Counted from the first letter of the stretch, positions 1 to 5,763 are shown. The stretch: 8,824 bases of DNA from CAXYVX01 sp049297855 (GCA_049297855.1 JBAQVB010000043.1:1-8824); one strand, 5' to 3'. Program-made: numbers and translations. The notes: a model not told the origin generated them from the letters alone.

Positions 1-1352
1 ATCGCCAGTTGTGGCTGGCCACCGTTTGAGCTAATACCTACAAGATGATAATCATCTAACCAAACCAACTGCGTGGACGGCGCGCTCAATTGAAAATCAT
101 ATTTCTCCGCCGTTTCCAAATCATACGTAAAAACATTCTTGCCGTTCGTAGCCGCTAATAAGCGGCCACTAGTGCTGTTCGCGAAAGTGCTACTCGCAAA
201 CGGCAGCGTCACGACGATTGGTTTTAAATTGGTGATATTGTTTGTGCGATTTAGCGGCGCGGTGTAAATTGAAATTCGACTCGTTCCACCAGCTTCGCCA
301 TGCAATACCGCTAAATAATCCGTACCTTCGCTATTATTAAACACAGCGTCGGTCGCTTGGTCGTCCGCGAAAGTTTTTACATTAACTATTTTGCCATCAT
401 TATAAACACCGGCCACATGAGTAATTTGGCCAGCTGGAGCTATCGTGCGCGTCGTAAAAGCGAAAATATTATTGCCGTATAAGTGATAATTGACCACGTT
501 ACTCACGAGTGGCGCCGACAGGGAATTACTGCCATAGTCAATCTTGCGCACATCGCTGCCGGTCAAGGCGAAAAATGCGTTACCAGTGCTACCGGCGAAA
601 TGCGGATCGGTTAAATTGACGTTAAAATCTTTGCTCAAGTTGCGCACATCGGAATTATTGAATGAAGGATTTTGCGTGTCAACTTCGATGATTTCGCTAC
701 TCGCGGGCGAATTGTCACCGTTTATAATGTCGTGGCGCACCAATAAATAGCGCGAACCGGGATCCCACTCGATGACGGCAAATTTGTCAGTTTGGCCCGG
801 TGCCGGTGCTGTTAGTTTATTAACATCCAGCTTGAGATCAACAAATTTTGGTGCCGTCGAATTGCTAACATCAACCATCATAAAATCATTTAAATTGCCG
901 AGTTGCAGCGCCAAGTGGTTTTTGTCTGGGCTAGCTAACATCTGAGCATCAGTAAAATTGGCAAAACTTTTGAGCTCACGAGTTTTGACCCGATTCGGCA
1001 CGAGACGCGCATAGCTGAGCCAAATTACGTCGCTCGGCGTTGCATTAACGGTAGTTGACCAATTGCGATAACCAGTTTTACTGATAATGATATCTTTACG
1101 CCCAGCGTCAACATTGAGATGTGTCGCTGTTTGTGATCCAATAATTGCGCCATTGATTGAAACATTGGCGCTCCCGGGAAAACTGTTAAATTGCATCAGT
1201 GCCACCCGGGAAAGTTGGCCACTGGTGAGATTAACACGAAAACCCATCGTCCAACCCAGTGCGATAGTCACGCTGACGATCACCGCTAACGTCATTATGC
1301 CGTAAATGAACGAATGCAGAGCGATGGTGCGACGCGAATTTTGTGATGTCAT
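1..1352 (-). CDS. PEGA-domain membrane-anchored protein, C-terminus cut by window edge
   Basis: This reading frame is open for 450 codons from an ATG at 1352-1350 to the left edge, with no stop in the window. The N-terminus (MTSQNSRRT) is short and basic. A single hydrophobic segment follows at about residues 15-34, so the rest should lie outside the membrane. Residues about 45-110 look like a PEGA domain: INGAIIG at 66-72, then AGRKDIIISKTGY at 83-95, which is the usual 'ING..G' turn followed by 'G.....V...GY'. From about residue 125 on, the chain is rich in short beta-type segments (for example SRYLLVRHD, NVFTYDLET). This suggests a beta-propeller-like surface domain, but I cannot name it. 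PEGA proteins with a sensor or propeller module are common in CPR and Firmicutes envelopes; ligand and role are unknown. It is divergent from the gene at 1474. The start is supported by a TATAAT box ending 6 nt upstream, which implies a leaderless mRNA. Coding is confident, PEGA is likely, and the function is unknown. Confidence 0.88.
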   Translation of the reverse strand, partial: MTSQNSRRTIALHSFIYGIMTLAVIVSVTIALGWTMGFRVNLTSGQLSRVALMQFNSFPGSANVSINGAIIGSQTATHLNVDAGRKDIIISKTGYRNWSTTVNATPSDVIWLSYARLVPNRVKTRELKSFANFTDAQMLASPDKNHLALQLGNLNDFMMVDVSNSTAPKFVDLKLDVNKLTAPAPGQTDKFAVIEWDPGSRYLLVRHDIINGDNSPASSEIIEVDTQNPSFNNSDVRNLSKDFNVNLTDPHFAGSTGNAFFALTGSDVRKIDYGSNSLSAPLVSNVVNYHLYGNNIFAFTTRTIAPAGQITHVAGVYNDGKIVNVKTFADDQATDAVFNNSEGTDYLAVLHGEAGGTSRISIYTAPLNRTNNITNLKPIVVTLPFASSTFANSTSGRLLAATNGKNVFTYDLETAEKYDFQLSAPSTQLVWLDDYHLVGISSNGGQPQLA

Positions 1353-1358
1353 GCGCCC

Positions 1359-1387
1359 ATTATAATTGATTCCCAACAAATTAAAAA
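1359..1387 (-). promoter_or_regulatory. Promoter of the PEGA-domain gene (leaderless)
   Basis: On the minus strand a perfect TATAAT lies at 1364-1359 with a weak -35 (TTTTTA, 1387-1382) 17 bp upstream. The ATG begins only 6 nt after the -10 box. Transcription would therefore start at or within one base of the A of ATG, and no Shine-Dalgarno sequence is possible. Confidence 0.6.
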
Positions 1388-1413
1388 GAGGCGCGGGGAA
1401 AAGCAGGGAAAGG

Positions 1414-1442
1414 TTGCGTTTTTCTAAAAAATTCGCTAGAAT
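1414..1442 (+). promoter_or_regulatory. Promoter of the DUF4367-like gene
   Basis: TTGCGT (1414-1419) and TAGAAT (1437-1442) are separated by exactly 17 bp. A predicted start near 1449 gives a leader of about 25 nt. That leader contains an SD-like GAGGGGGA (about 1461-1468) before the ATG at 1474. It is the only flanking gene here with an obvious SD, and it shares a 121-bp divergent region with the minus-strand PEGA gene. Confidence 0.6.
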
Positions 1443-1473
1443 TAATGGCGAATAAACGTGAGGGGGATCAAAT

Positions 1474-2931
1474 ATGAAACGAAATAGCGTGCTCACAATT
1501 AACGGCCGAGCGTATGACGTCGTAACAGGCGAAAAGATTGTTTCTGCGGACACGAGCCAGTCAGGCAAATCAGTCACCAAACGATTGAGTCGGCCGTCTT
1601 CACCGGCCAAAAAACGGCGCAGCCACGTGAATAAACAGGCTCAATTAGCGGCCGAAATCGCCGACGAAATCGCCGAGTTAGAGGAGGACCAACCACCGCG
1701 CGCCAAAACCCGACGCGCAAGATCAGCTAAATCCAAAGCTCCCACCAAAACAGTCAACGTTCAAAACGCGCCCACTTGGTTACTGAATTTTAAGTCCGGC
1801 AAAGATCCACTCGCTATTGCGTCCGATCGCAAATTTATTAATCGCCAATCGCGCGCCAAGTTGACCAAATGGCACGCCACCACTGATAATCAGGCGAATC
1901 GTCACCGCGCGCAAAGCTCGACTACACTCAGCCGTCGTTTCGTCCACACGCCGACTGCTCATGCTACAGCTGGCGTGATGCATCGCCGCGCCGCGCCGGT
2001 GGCAACTAGCCCGCTGGTACGTCATTTCGCGAAGGCCGCCATTAATAACAGTGGCGCCAACATCAAACCGACGTTAACCGCTATTCATCACGCATCTAAA
2101 CCAGCACCGACGACGCGCCCAACTTTTGCCAGCTCGTCACCGGCCACGCGTCGACGCGATCGAGAAAAACCATATCAGGCACACGAATTAGAGATAGCCG
2201 CCAACCAGCCTCTGAAGAAAGTCGTTCGCCACGCCCAAAAGCCCCGCTTTGCCAGCCACGCGACGCGTCAACCGTCAACTAACTCGCGCACTGCTTATGG
2301 CACAAAATTTCTCGACGATATCGCGCTAGAGGCGGCCAAAAAAGCTCGTCAACGGGATTCCAAAATCCTAAAGCGCGCGCTGATTAAGGAACAACTCGAT
2401 TCGCCAATTGCCAAATTATCGCCACGTGAACGACGCCAAGCCGAGCGCCTGCAACACCGCATCGCGCGCCGGGAAAACGGTGACGAGCATCGCCATTTGC
2501 GCGTCGGTATGTTGATGACGTTGGGCGCAGCGGTGCTGTTCGCCGGCAGTTATTTATCTTATGCCAATATGCCGAATATTTCATTACACGTCGCGGCGGC
2601 GCAAGCTGGCGTTAACGTCCGATCGCCCATCGCGCTAAACGGTTATTCAGCCACCGGCCAAGTTGCTTATGAGCGTGGTCAGGTTACCGTAAAATATCGT
2701 AATAATGGCAGTGGCGATGGTTATACATTGACTCAGAGCAACACGAATTTAAACTCCGCCACGGTGCGCCAAAGCGTCGTGCCAAGTGGTGGCGAAACGT
2801 TGAGCAACGGCGTTTATCGTTACGGCAACACGGCCGTCTGGACCAATGATGGCACAATGTTTACGCTGAACGGCAACCGTTATATAACCAATGAACAAAT
2901 TTTGCAAATCGCGGACAGCGTTCGCTCTTAG
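1474..2931 (+). CDS. Single-pass membrane protein: long basic N-terminus, exported DUF4367-like domain
   Basis: A 485-residue protein starting at an ATG preceded by GAGGGGGA. Residues 1-340 are rich in Arg, Lys, Ala, Thr and Ser and are very basic, with little predicted order. They include the stretch SSTTLSRRFV, a type of motif I associate from memory with Saccharibacteria proteins. The only membrane helix is at about 344-364 (VGMLMTLGAAVLFAGSYLSY). The positive N-terminus should be inside the cell and residues 365-485 outside. That exported part has the look of DUF4367, a domain usually attached to anti-sigma or envelope proteins: GYTLTQS at 416-422, WTNDGTMFTLNG around 456-467, and a final ITNEQILQIADSV at 471-483. 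The basic cytoplasmic tail could bind nucleic acid, but that is inference. It is separated by 38 bp from the next gene, which has its own promoter. Coding is certain; the domain call is moderate. Confidence 0.88.
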   Translation: MKRNSVLTINGRAYDVVTGEKIVSADTSQSGKSVTKRLSRPSSPAKKRRSHVNKQAQLAAEIADEIAELEEDQPPRAKTRRARSAKSKAPTKTVNVQNAPTWLLNFKSGKDPLAIASDRKFINRQSRAKLTKWHATTDNQANRHRAQSSTTLSRRFVHTPTAHATAGVMHRRAAPVATSPLVRHFAKAAINNSGANIKPTLTAIHHASKPAPTTRPTFASSSPATRRRDREKPYQAHELEIAANQPLKKVVRHAQKPRFASHATRQPSTNSRTAYGTKFLDDIALEAAKKARQRDSKILKRALIKEQLDSPIAKLSPRERRQAERLQHRIARRENGDEHRHLRVGMLMTLGAAVLFAGSYLSYANMPNISLHVAAAQAGVNVRSPIALNGYSATGQVAYERGQVTVKYRNNGSGDGYTLTQSNTNLNSATVRQSVVPSGGETLSNGVYRYGNTAVWTNDGTMFTLNGNRYITNEQILQIADSVRS

Positions 2932-2950
2932 TTTTAATTTCTCAAAAACA

Positions 2951-2959
2951 TGATACAAT
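2951..2959 (+). promoter_or_regulatory. Extended -10 promoter of the four-helix membrane protein gene
   Basis: The sequence TGATACAAT is an extended -10 (TGnTAnAAT) with no good -35. Predicted transcription start is near 2966, so the ATG at 2970 would have a leader of about 4 nt. This also decides the start codon: the in-frame TTG at 2961 would lie upstream of the predicted transcript. Confidence 0.55.
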
Positions 2960-2969
2960 ATTGTTCAAT

Positions 2970-4577
2970 ATGGCGAACAATTTGGGGCAGCCAACAGTGG
3001 GCGCGGCGGACAATCAAACGGACAAACGCGCAAACGCGCTGGCGCAGGATTTTGCGCGTGATCTGATTTTTTTGCGGTCACGTCGCGATAAGCGCGTCAA
3101 ACGTTTATCTAAAAAGGAAACCTTGCATGTCACCACCGCCGGCGCCACAGTTAGCGAAATCTATGAAACCATTCGCAATGCCAGTGAAAATGCCGATGAA
3201 TCATTATTACTGCAACACGCCATCCGACGCTTTTTGCGGCGCACGTTTTTGGTGAATAATTTGACAAACGTCGCGGAGGATTTGGTGACCGATTTAACGC
3301 TGGCGCGATATTTGCGCAATGACTCGATCGCGCTCGAAACATTAGCCAAAATTAACCGGCTGACCACTGAATTCGCCCAACTCCGACTGCGGCTACTCAA
3401 GAAATTTTCGCATGAAACGGCCGATCGCTGGACACTCGAACCGCTGAGCGCCCAAATCGAGATCGAGCTACGTGGCGAAACTGACGTGGCGGCCGTCATT
3501 GATCTGGCCAAAGCTTATTTCGCGCGTGCGATCGACACCGAGCAGTTGTTGCACACCGAACAGCCACGCGATTACGACATCACGCTGTTTATCGCCGTTG
3601 CGAAAATTATTGTCAAACAAGATGAACCGATGATTCGCCAAAATTTACTCGAACGCTATGAAATTTCGCGACAACATGCCGTTTCGTTCGCCGAATTCAA
3701 TTATCAATTGGATCAGATTTTCGCATCGGACACGTTGGCCAAAATCTCGCACGTCGTCGATCGTCACGGCGCAGTGTTTCGGATCATTACCGAAACCGTG
3801 GCCGGCGACAAAAAAATCACCGAGCATGTGCTAAACGAAAAGCAATTCCTCGGTCCGTTTGACGCCGCGATTTCCAACACTTACGCGGCGGTGCGTCGCA
3901 ACGTCAACCGCGGAATTGTGCGTTCGGTGGTATTTTTGATCATCACCAAATTTGTCATCGGCATTGCCGCCGAAGTTCCGTTCGACCTCCTAATTAATCA
4001 TCACGTCGTTTGGCGCGCGTTGATCATAAATTTGTTGTTGCCACCACTGTATATGATCGCGTTACGCTTCACTTTATTGATGCCAAATTTGCGAAACCGA
4101 CGTGCCTTGACGCGCCAAGTTTCGCGTATTTTATACGCGCCCGTGCCAACCAAATCGTTTCTCGGCGCTAGTCCGATGCGGCGTTTTTCGAGCATTTATA
4201 ATTTCATTTACAGCCTATTCGTGGTGGCAATTTTCGTCGGTGTGACCTGGCTGCTGATTACGTTCGCCAGCTTTGAATGGCTCCATTTGCTGATTTTCTT
4301 CGTGTTTATTTCAACGGCTAGCTTCCTCGGTTTTCGCTTGTCGCGTCAAATTCGCAACATCGAAATCGGCGCCGAGAGCCAAACCAGCCTGACGCTGTTA
4401 CGCGACCTAATTTACATGCCGTTCGTGGCCGTCGGCCGGCGCATTTCCGAAGCTTATTCGCGCGTCAACATCGTGTCGCGTTTGCTCGACACGTTGGTCG
4501 AACTACCGTTAAAAACCGTTCTGGGATTTTTGCGGCGCTGGGGAAATTTCCTGAGCGCCAAGCGCGATGAATTCTAG
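2970..4577 (+). CDS. Four-helix membrane protein of unknown function, conserved type in Saccharibacteria
   Basis: A 535-residue protein if it starts at the ATG at 2970. An in-frame TTG at 2961 would add three residues but sits within the promoter spacing, so I prefer the ATG. Residues 1-310 are soluble, charged and mostly helical, with many R/K/E/L heptad-like stretches such as RRFLRRTFLVNNL. Four hydrophobic helices follow, at about 319-338, 346-368, 412-434 and 436-456. The C-terminal tail is amphipathic and basic (LRDLIYMPFVAVGRRIS, then ELPLKTVLGFLRRWGNFL). I recognise no catalytic motif and no named family. The tail resembles hypothetical proteins I remember from Saccharibacteria, so this is probably a lineage-conserved envelope protein. 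It lies on the same strand as the DUF4367-like gene, 38 bp downstream. No clear terminator follows, only a large imperfect inverted repeat that begins about 6 bp after the stop. Confidence 0.88.
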   Translation: MANNLGQPTVGAADNQTDKRANALAQDFARDLIFLRSRRDKRVKRLSKKETLHVTTAGATVSEIYETIRNASENADESLLLQHAIRRFLRRTFLVNNLTNVAEDLVTDLTLARYLRNDSIALETLAKINRLTTEFAQLRLRLLKKFSHETADRWTLEPLSAQIEIELRGETDVAAVIDLAKAYFARAIDTEQLLHTEQPRDYDITLFIAVAKIIVKQDEPMIRQNLLERYEISRQHAVSFAEFNYQLDQIFASDTLAKISHVVDRHGAVFRIITETVAGDKKITEHVLNEKQFLGPFDAAISNTYAAVRRNVNRGIVRSVVFLIITKFVIGIAAEVPFDLLINHHVVWRALIINLLLPPLYMIALRFTLLMPNLRNRRALTRQVSRILYAPVPTKSFLGASPMRRFSSIYNFIYSLFVVAIFVGVTWLLITFASFEWLHLLIFFVFISTASFLGFRLSRQIRNIEIGAESQTSLTLLRDLIYMPFVAVGRRISEAYSRVNIVSRLLDTLVELPLKTVLGFLRRWGNFLSAKRDEF

Positions 4578-4582
4578 TTTTG

Positions 4583-4708
4583 TGCTATCCGGTAAGCGAA
4601 CATACGACGGGGAATAAGACATGATGACAATCCCTATCGCGGGATCGCCACCCGAGAGACAAAATCGATCTTTTCATGCGTCGCACATTCGCTCGCCGGA
4701 TAGTGCAG
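4583..4708. repeat. Large imperfect inverted repeat (possible RNA hairpin or bidirectional stop)
   Basis: The arm TGCTATCCGGTAAGCGAA at about 4583-4600 pairs with ATTCGCTCGCCGGATAGTGCA around 4688-4707. The paired blocks are TGC, TATCCGG and AGCGAA; they are interrupted by a 2-nt bulge and a 2-nt internal loop. Further inside, CGACG pairs with CGTCG, and ATCCC (4630-4634) with GGGAT form a small hairpin. It could be a folded RNA, a terminator for the gene ending at 4577, or the end of the leftward transcript. The sequence does not decide between these. Confidence 0.5.
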
Positions 4709-4736
4709 TTAGCTAATATAATAATGAACAGGAAAA

Positions 4737-4759
4737 TGTCCATTTTTACAGAATGGACA
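4737..4759 (-). terminator. Weak candidate terminator after the small membrane protein gene
   Basis: TGTCCATT (4737-4744) and AATGGACA (4752-4759) form a perfect 8-bp stem with a 7-nt loop. On the minus strand the stem is followed by UUUUCC. It lies about 60 nt past the stop of the 64-codon gene. The stem is AT-rich and the U-run short, so intrinsic termination would be weak. It also lies inside a possible 24-codon mini-ORF. Confidence 0.3.
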
Positions 4760-4801
4760 AACTGGTTGCAGGGAATTTTGCATAGCTTACACCTCGGTGG
4801 A

Positions 4802-4815
4802 TGGCCTCTCGGCCA
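4802..4815 (-). ncRNA. GNRA-capped hairpin after the small membrane protein stop codon
   Basis: On the minus strand UGGCC, then GAGA, then GGCCA gives a 5-bp stem closed by a GNRA tetraloop, starting 3 nt after the TGA at 4821-4819. The same GAGA tetraloop caps another 5-bp hairpin at 5233-5246. The plus strand would have TCTC loops, so these favour a leftward RNA. Confidence 0.4.
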
Positions 4816-4818
4816 ACA

Positions 4819-5013
4819 TCAGCGACGTTTATTGGTTGGTGCAAAAACACCCAACAAAAACGCCACAAGGCAAAACAGCCCAAAAACCGTCATGACAACG
4901 AGCCCTCCCGTCGTCAAGTGTTGCTGCTCATACATTGCCGACACCGCGACGAAGCACAGCCCAAAGACCCCCAGGCTCATCAATCTCATCAAGCTGATCT
5001 TGAGAATTCCCAT
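4819..5013 (-). CDS. Small two-helix membrane protein (64 residues) downstream of the hammerhead ribozyme
   Basis: The frame starts at the ATG at 5013-5011, preceded 8 nt upstream by a full AGGAGG. An in-frame GTG three codons earlier overlaps the SD sequence, so the ATG is preferred. The protein has two hydrophobic segments. The first is about residues 5-26 (KISLMRLMSLGVFGLCFVAV) and the second about 37-57 (GLVVMTVFGLFCLVAFLLGV). A short polar link (YEQQHLTTG) joins them, and the tail APTNKRR is basic, predicting a hairpin topology. I recognise no family. Size and shape are compatible with a small toxin, holin-like or regulatory membrane peptide, but nothing in the sequence establishes this. 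Codon choice differs from the flanking genes (more GGG, TTG, AGA and AAG). It is the first good ORF after the ribozyme, about 165 nt from the cleavage site. Confidence 0.55.
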   Translation of the reverse strand: MGILKISLMRLMSLGVFGLCFVAVSAMYEQQHLTTGGLVVMTVFGLFCLVAFLLGVFAPTNKRR

Positions 5014-5016
5014 ATT

Positions 5017-5035
5017 TTTCACCTCCTCGGTGAAA
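5017..5035 (-). promoter_or_regulatory. Hairpin that buries the Shine-Dalgarno of the small membrane protein
   Basis: On the minus strand UUUCACC, GAGGA, GGUGAAA makes a perfect 7-bp stem with a 5-nt loop. The SD AGGAGGTG falls in the loop and 3' arm, 4 nt before the ATG at 5013. When folded, part of the SD is paired, which could limit or control translation. It may also be a by-product of an SD-like palindrome. Confidence 0.45.
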
Positions 5036-5063
5036 TGCGATCCGATTATTTGGATAGGACACC

Positions 5064-5117
5064 AGACAAACCCTGTCTTAATTTTCGCCTTTCGACGTAA
5101 CCAGCCCCAAGACGGGG
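5064..5117 (-). ncRNA. Three-hairpin structured leader between ribozyme and small ORF
   Basis: Reading leftward after the ribozyme there are three hairpins. CCCC-GUCUU-GGGG lies at 5117-5105. CGUC-GAAA-GGCG lies at 5097-5086, with a GNRA loop and one U-G pair that would be an A-C mismatch on the other strand. AGACA-GGGUU-UGUCU lies at 5078-5064. With the SD hairpin at 5017-5035 they fill most of the predicted 5' leader. Confidence 0.4.
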
Positions 5118-5125
5118 AACGGTTT

Positions 5126-5184
5126 CTGTTTCGTCCTCAGCCTATCAGCATGGACTCATCAGCGAGAGTTTCACTCTCGGACAG
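5126..5184 (-). ncRNA. Type III hammerhead self-cleaving ribozyme
   Basis: Every part of the motif is present on the minus strand, in order. CUGUC (5184-5180) gives the stem III 5' strand and the cleavage triplet GUC, with the cut predicted between 5180 and 5179. Stem I follows at once: CGAGAGU, loop GAA, ACUCUCG (5179-5163), 7 perfect pairs. The core CUGAUGA is at 5162-5156. Stem II is GUCC and GGAC (5155-5152 and 5136-5133) around a 15-nt loop. Then GAAA (5132-5129) and CAG (5128-5126) close stem III: A15.1-U16.1 plus three Watson-Crick pairs. Beyond an A-rich internal loop, CGG (5192-5190) may pair with CCG (5122-5120). The CUGUC, CUGAUGAGUCC and GGACGAAACAG blocks match, from memory, the hammerhead of tobacco ringspot virus satellite RNA. 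The loops differ from it. Such an exact match of core and helices is very unlikely by chance. The activity itself is inferred. Confidence 0.9.
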
Positions 5185-5205
5185 TTTTGCCGGAGACGGG
5201 GCAGA

Positions 5206-5269
5206 GGAACGCGATGCGCTCCACCCTGAACCCCGCCTCTCGGCGGTGACGTTTTAGCATTTTCATGCT
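5206..5269 (-). ncRNA. Hairpin cluster just upstream of the ribozyme
   Basis: Three hairpins lie upstream of the hammerhead in the leftward RNA. AGCAU-GAAA-AUGCU is at 5269-5256. CCGCC-GAGA-GGCGG is at 5246-5233 with a GNRA tetraloop. GGAGCGC-AUC-GCGUUCC is at 5222-5206: seven pairs including one G-U, which would be A-C on the plus strand. With the leader hairpins this points to a folded RNA read from the minus strand. I do not recognise a known RNA family other than the hammerhead. Confidence 0.45.
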
Positions 5270-5332
5270 CATCCAAGCAGTCACGCTCGGATTGTGGATT
5301 CATAACGGAGAAATCTGGCAACTTGTTGGCCG

Positions 5333-5360
5333 AACCCGGTCGTCATATCACGACGGGGTT
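5333..5360. repeat. Long near-perfect inverted repeat (10 bp stem, one mismatch)
   Basis: AACCC, g, GTCGT, CATATC, ACGAC, g, GGGTT: two 5-bp stems separated by a single G-G mismatch around a 6-nt loop. It lies about 150 bp upstream of the hammerhead in its direction of transcription. It may be part of the same RNA or a protein-binding site. Confidence 0.45.
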
Positions 5361-5404
5361 ATAGTTGGGACTTGGATATGCAGGCTTGAGGCGGATTAGC
5401 TAGA

Positions 5405-5656
5405 CTATTCCAGCCCTTCGTAAGACCAATCCCATTGCTGTCTCCTCCGGTTCGTTGTCGTACCCTTCTTCTTCTTCATTCCACTTGGGTCTCGCAACCA
5501 CTTGTTGCAATCCGTGAGCCCCTTCCTTAGAAGGGCACGAGACCGTGGGGTATACCCCACGAGAATTATCACCCCCTTATTTCCGCAACCATTCGTTTTA
5601 GCCACTCTGGTTCCGTAATCCGGAGCCCCAGGAATCACCTCCTCCGACACGGACAA
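5405..5656 (-). CDS. Possible 83-codon ORF with TTG start and good SD
   Basis: The frame opens with TTG at 5656-5654, 6 nt after GGAGG (5667-5663), and stops at 5407-5405. The product would be basic, with KGVIILVGYTPRSRALLRKG in the middle and a KKKKGTTTNRRR stretch near the end. No domain is recognised. It spans two strong hairpins (5520-5535 and 5544-5561), so the open frame may be a by-product of structured RNA, or the hairpins may lie in a real mRNA. A second SD-like block, GGAGGAGG, lies just inside the frame. No promoter is clear. Low confidence. Confidence 0.25.
   Translation of the reverse strand: MSVSEEVIPGAPDYGTRVAKTNGCGNKGVIILVGYTPRSRALLRKGLTDCNKWLRDPSGMKKKKGTTTNRRRQQWDWSYEGLE
5520..5561. 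repeat. Pair of adjacent perfect hairpins, including an 18-bp palindrome
   Basis: CCCTTC (5520-5525), loop CTTA, GAAGGG (5530-5535) is a 6-bp hairpin. Eight bases later CGTGGGGTATACCCCACG (5544-5561) is a perfect 18-bp palindrome with no spacer. Such a symmetrical site suits a dimeric DNA-binding protein as well as a cruciform or RNA stem. The two together inside a short ORF are unusual. Confidence 0.55.
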
Positions 5657-5763
5657 TCAAATCCTCCGCCAGTGGCGGAAATTACTCCGCCCGAAAGCGC
5701 CAACGCGTCCGCTTGCTCCGTCGTCTCTGGCATGACTCCATAAAAATCATGGAAAAATGGCAT
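5635..5763 (-). CDS. Possible 42-codon ORF with strong SD, overlapping the next ORF
   Basis: ATG at 5763-5761 follows GGGAGGG (SD-like) at 7-8 nt and runs to TGA at 5637-5635. The peptide starts MPFFHDFYGVMPETTEQADA and ends with FDCPCRRR. The last 22 nt overlap the start of the 83-codon ORF in another frame, a layout that could allow translational coupling. No family is recognised. It is short enough that chance cannot be excluded, but the SD spacing is good and it is on the same strand as the ribozyme and the other small ORFs. Confidence 0.25.
   Translation of the reverse strand: MPFFHDFYGVMPETTEQADALALSGGVISATGGGFDCPCRRR

Noticed and set aside
544..1305. Plus-strand frames at 544-750 and 1087-1305
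   Set aside because: They are antisense to the continuous 450-codon PEGA gene, which has clear domain and membrane features.
3161..3511. 116-codon minus-strand frame
   Set aside because: Antisense shadow of the four-helix membrane protein gene; Ser/Arg-rich with no promoter or SD.
4816..4830. Second hammerhead-like CUGAUG on the minus strand
   Set aside because: It reads CUGAUGU, lacking the needed A. No GAAA or stems are placed around it, and it lies in the end of the small membrane gene.
4676..5257. 193-codon plus-strand frame, and the 99-codon frame within it
   Set aside because: It lies antisense to the ribozyme and the small membrane gene. It has no domain-like composition, no SD and ends across the ribozyme stems. 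GNRA and G-U evidence favours the minus strand.
5320..5345. tRNA-like T-loop GGGTTCGG on the minus strand
   Set aside because: No acceptor, anticodon or D arm can be drawn around it, and the stem belongs to the hairpin at 5333-5360.
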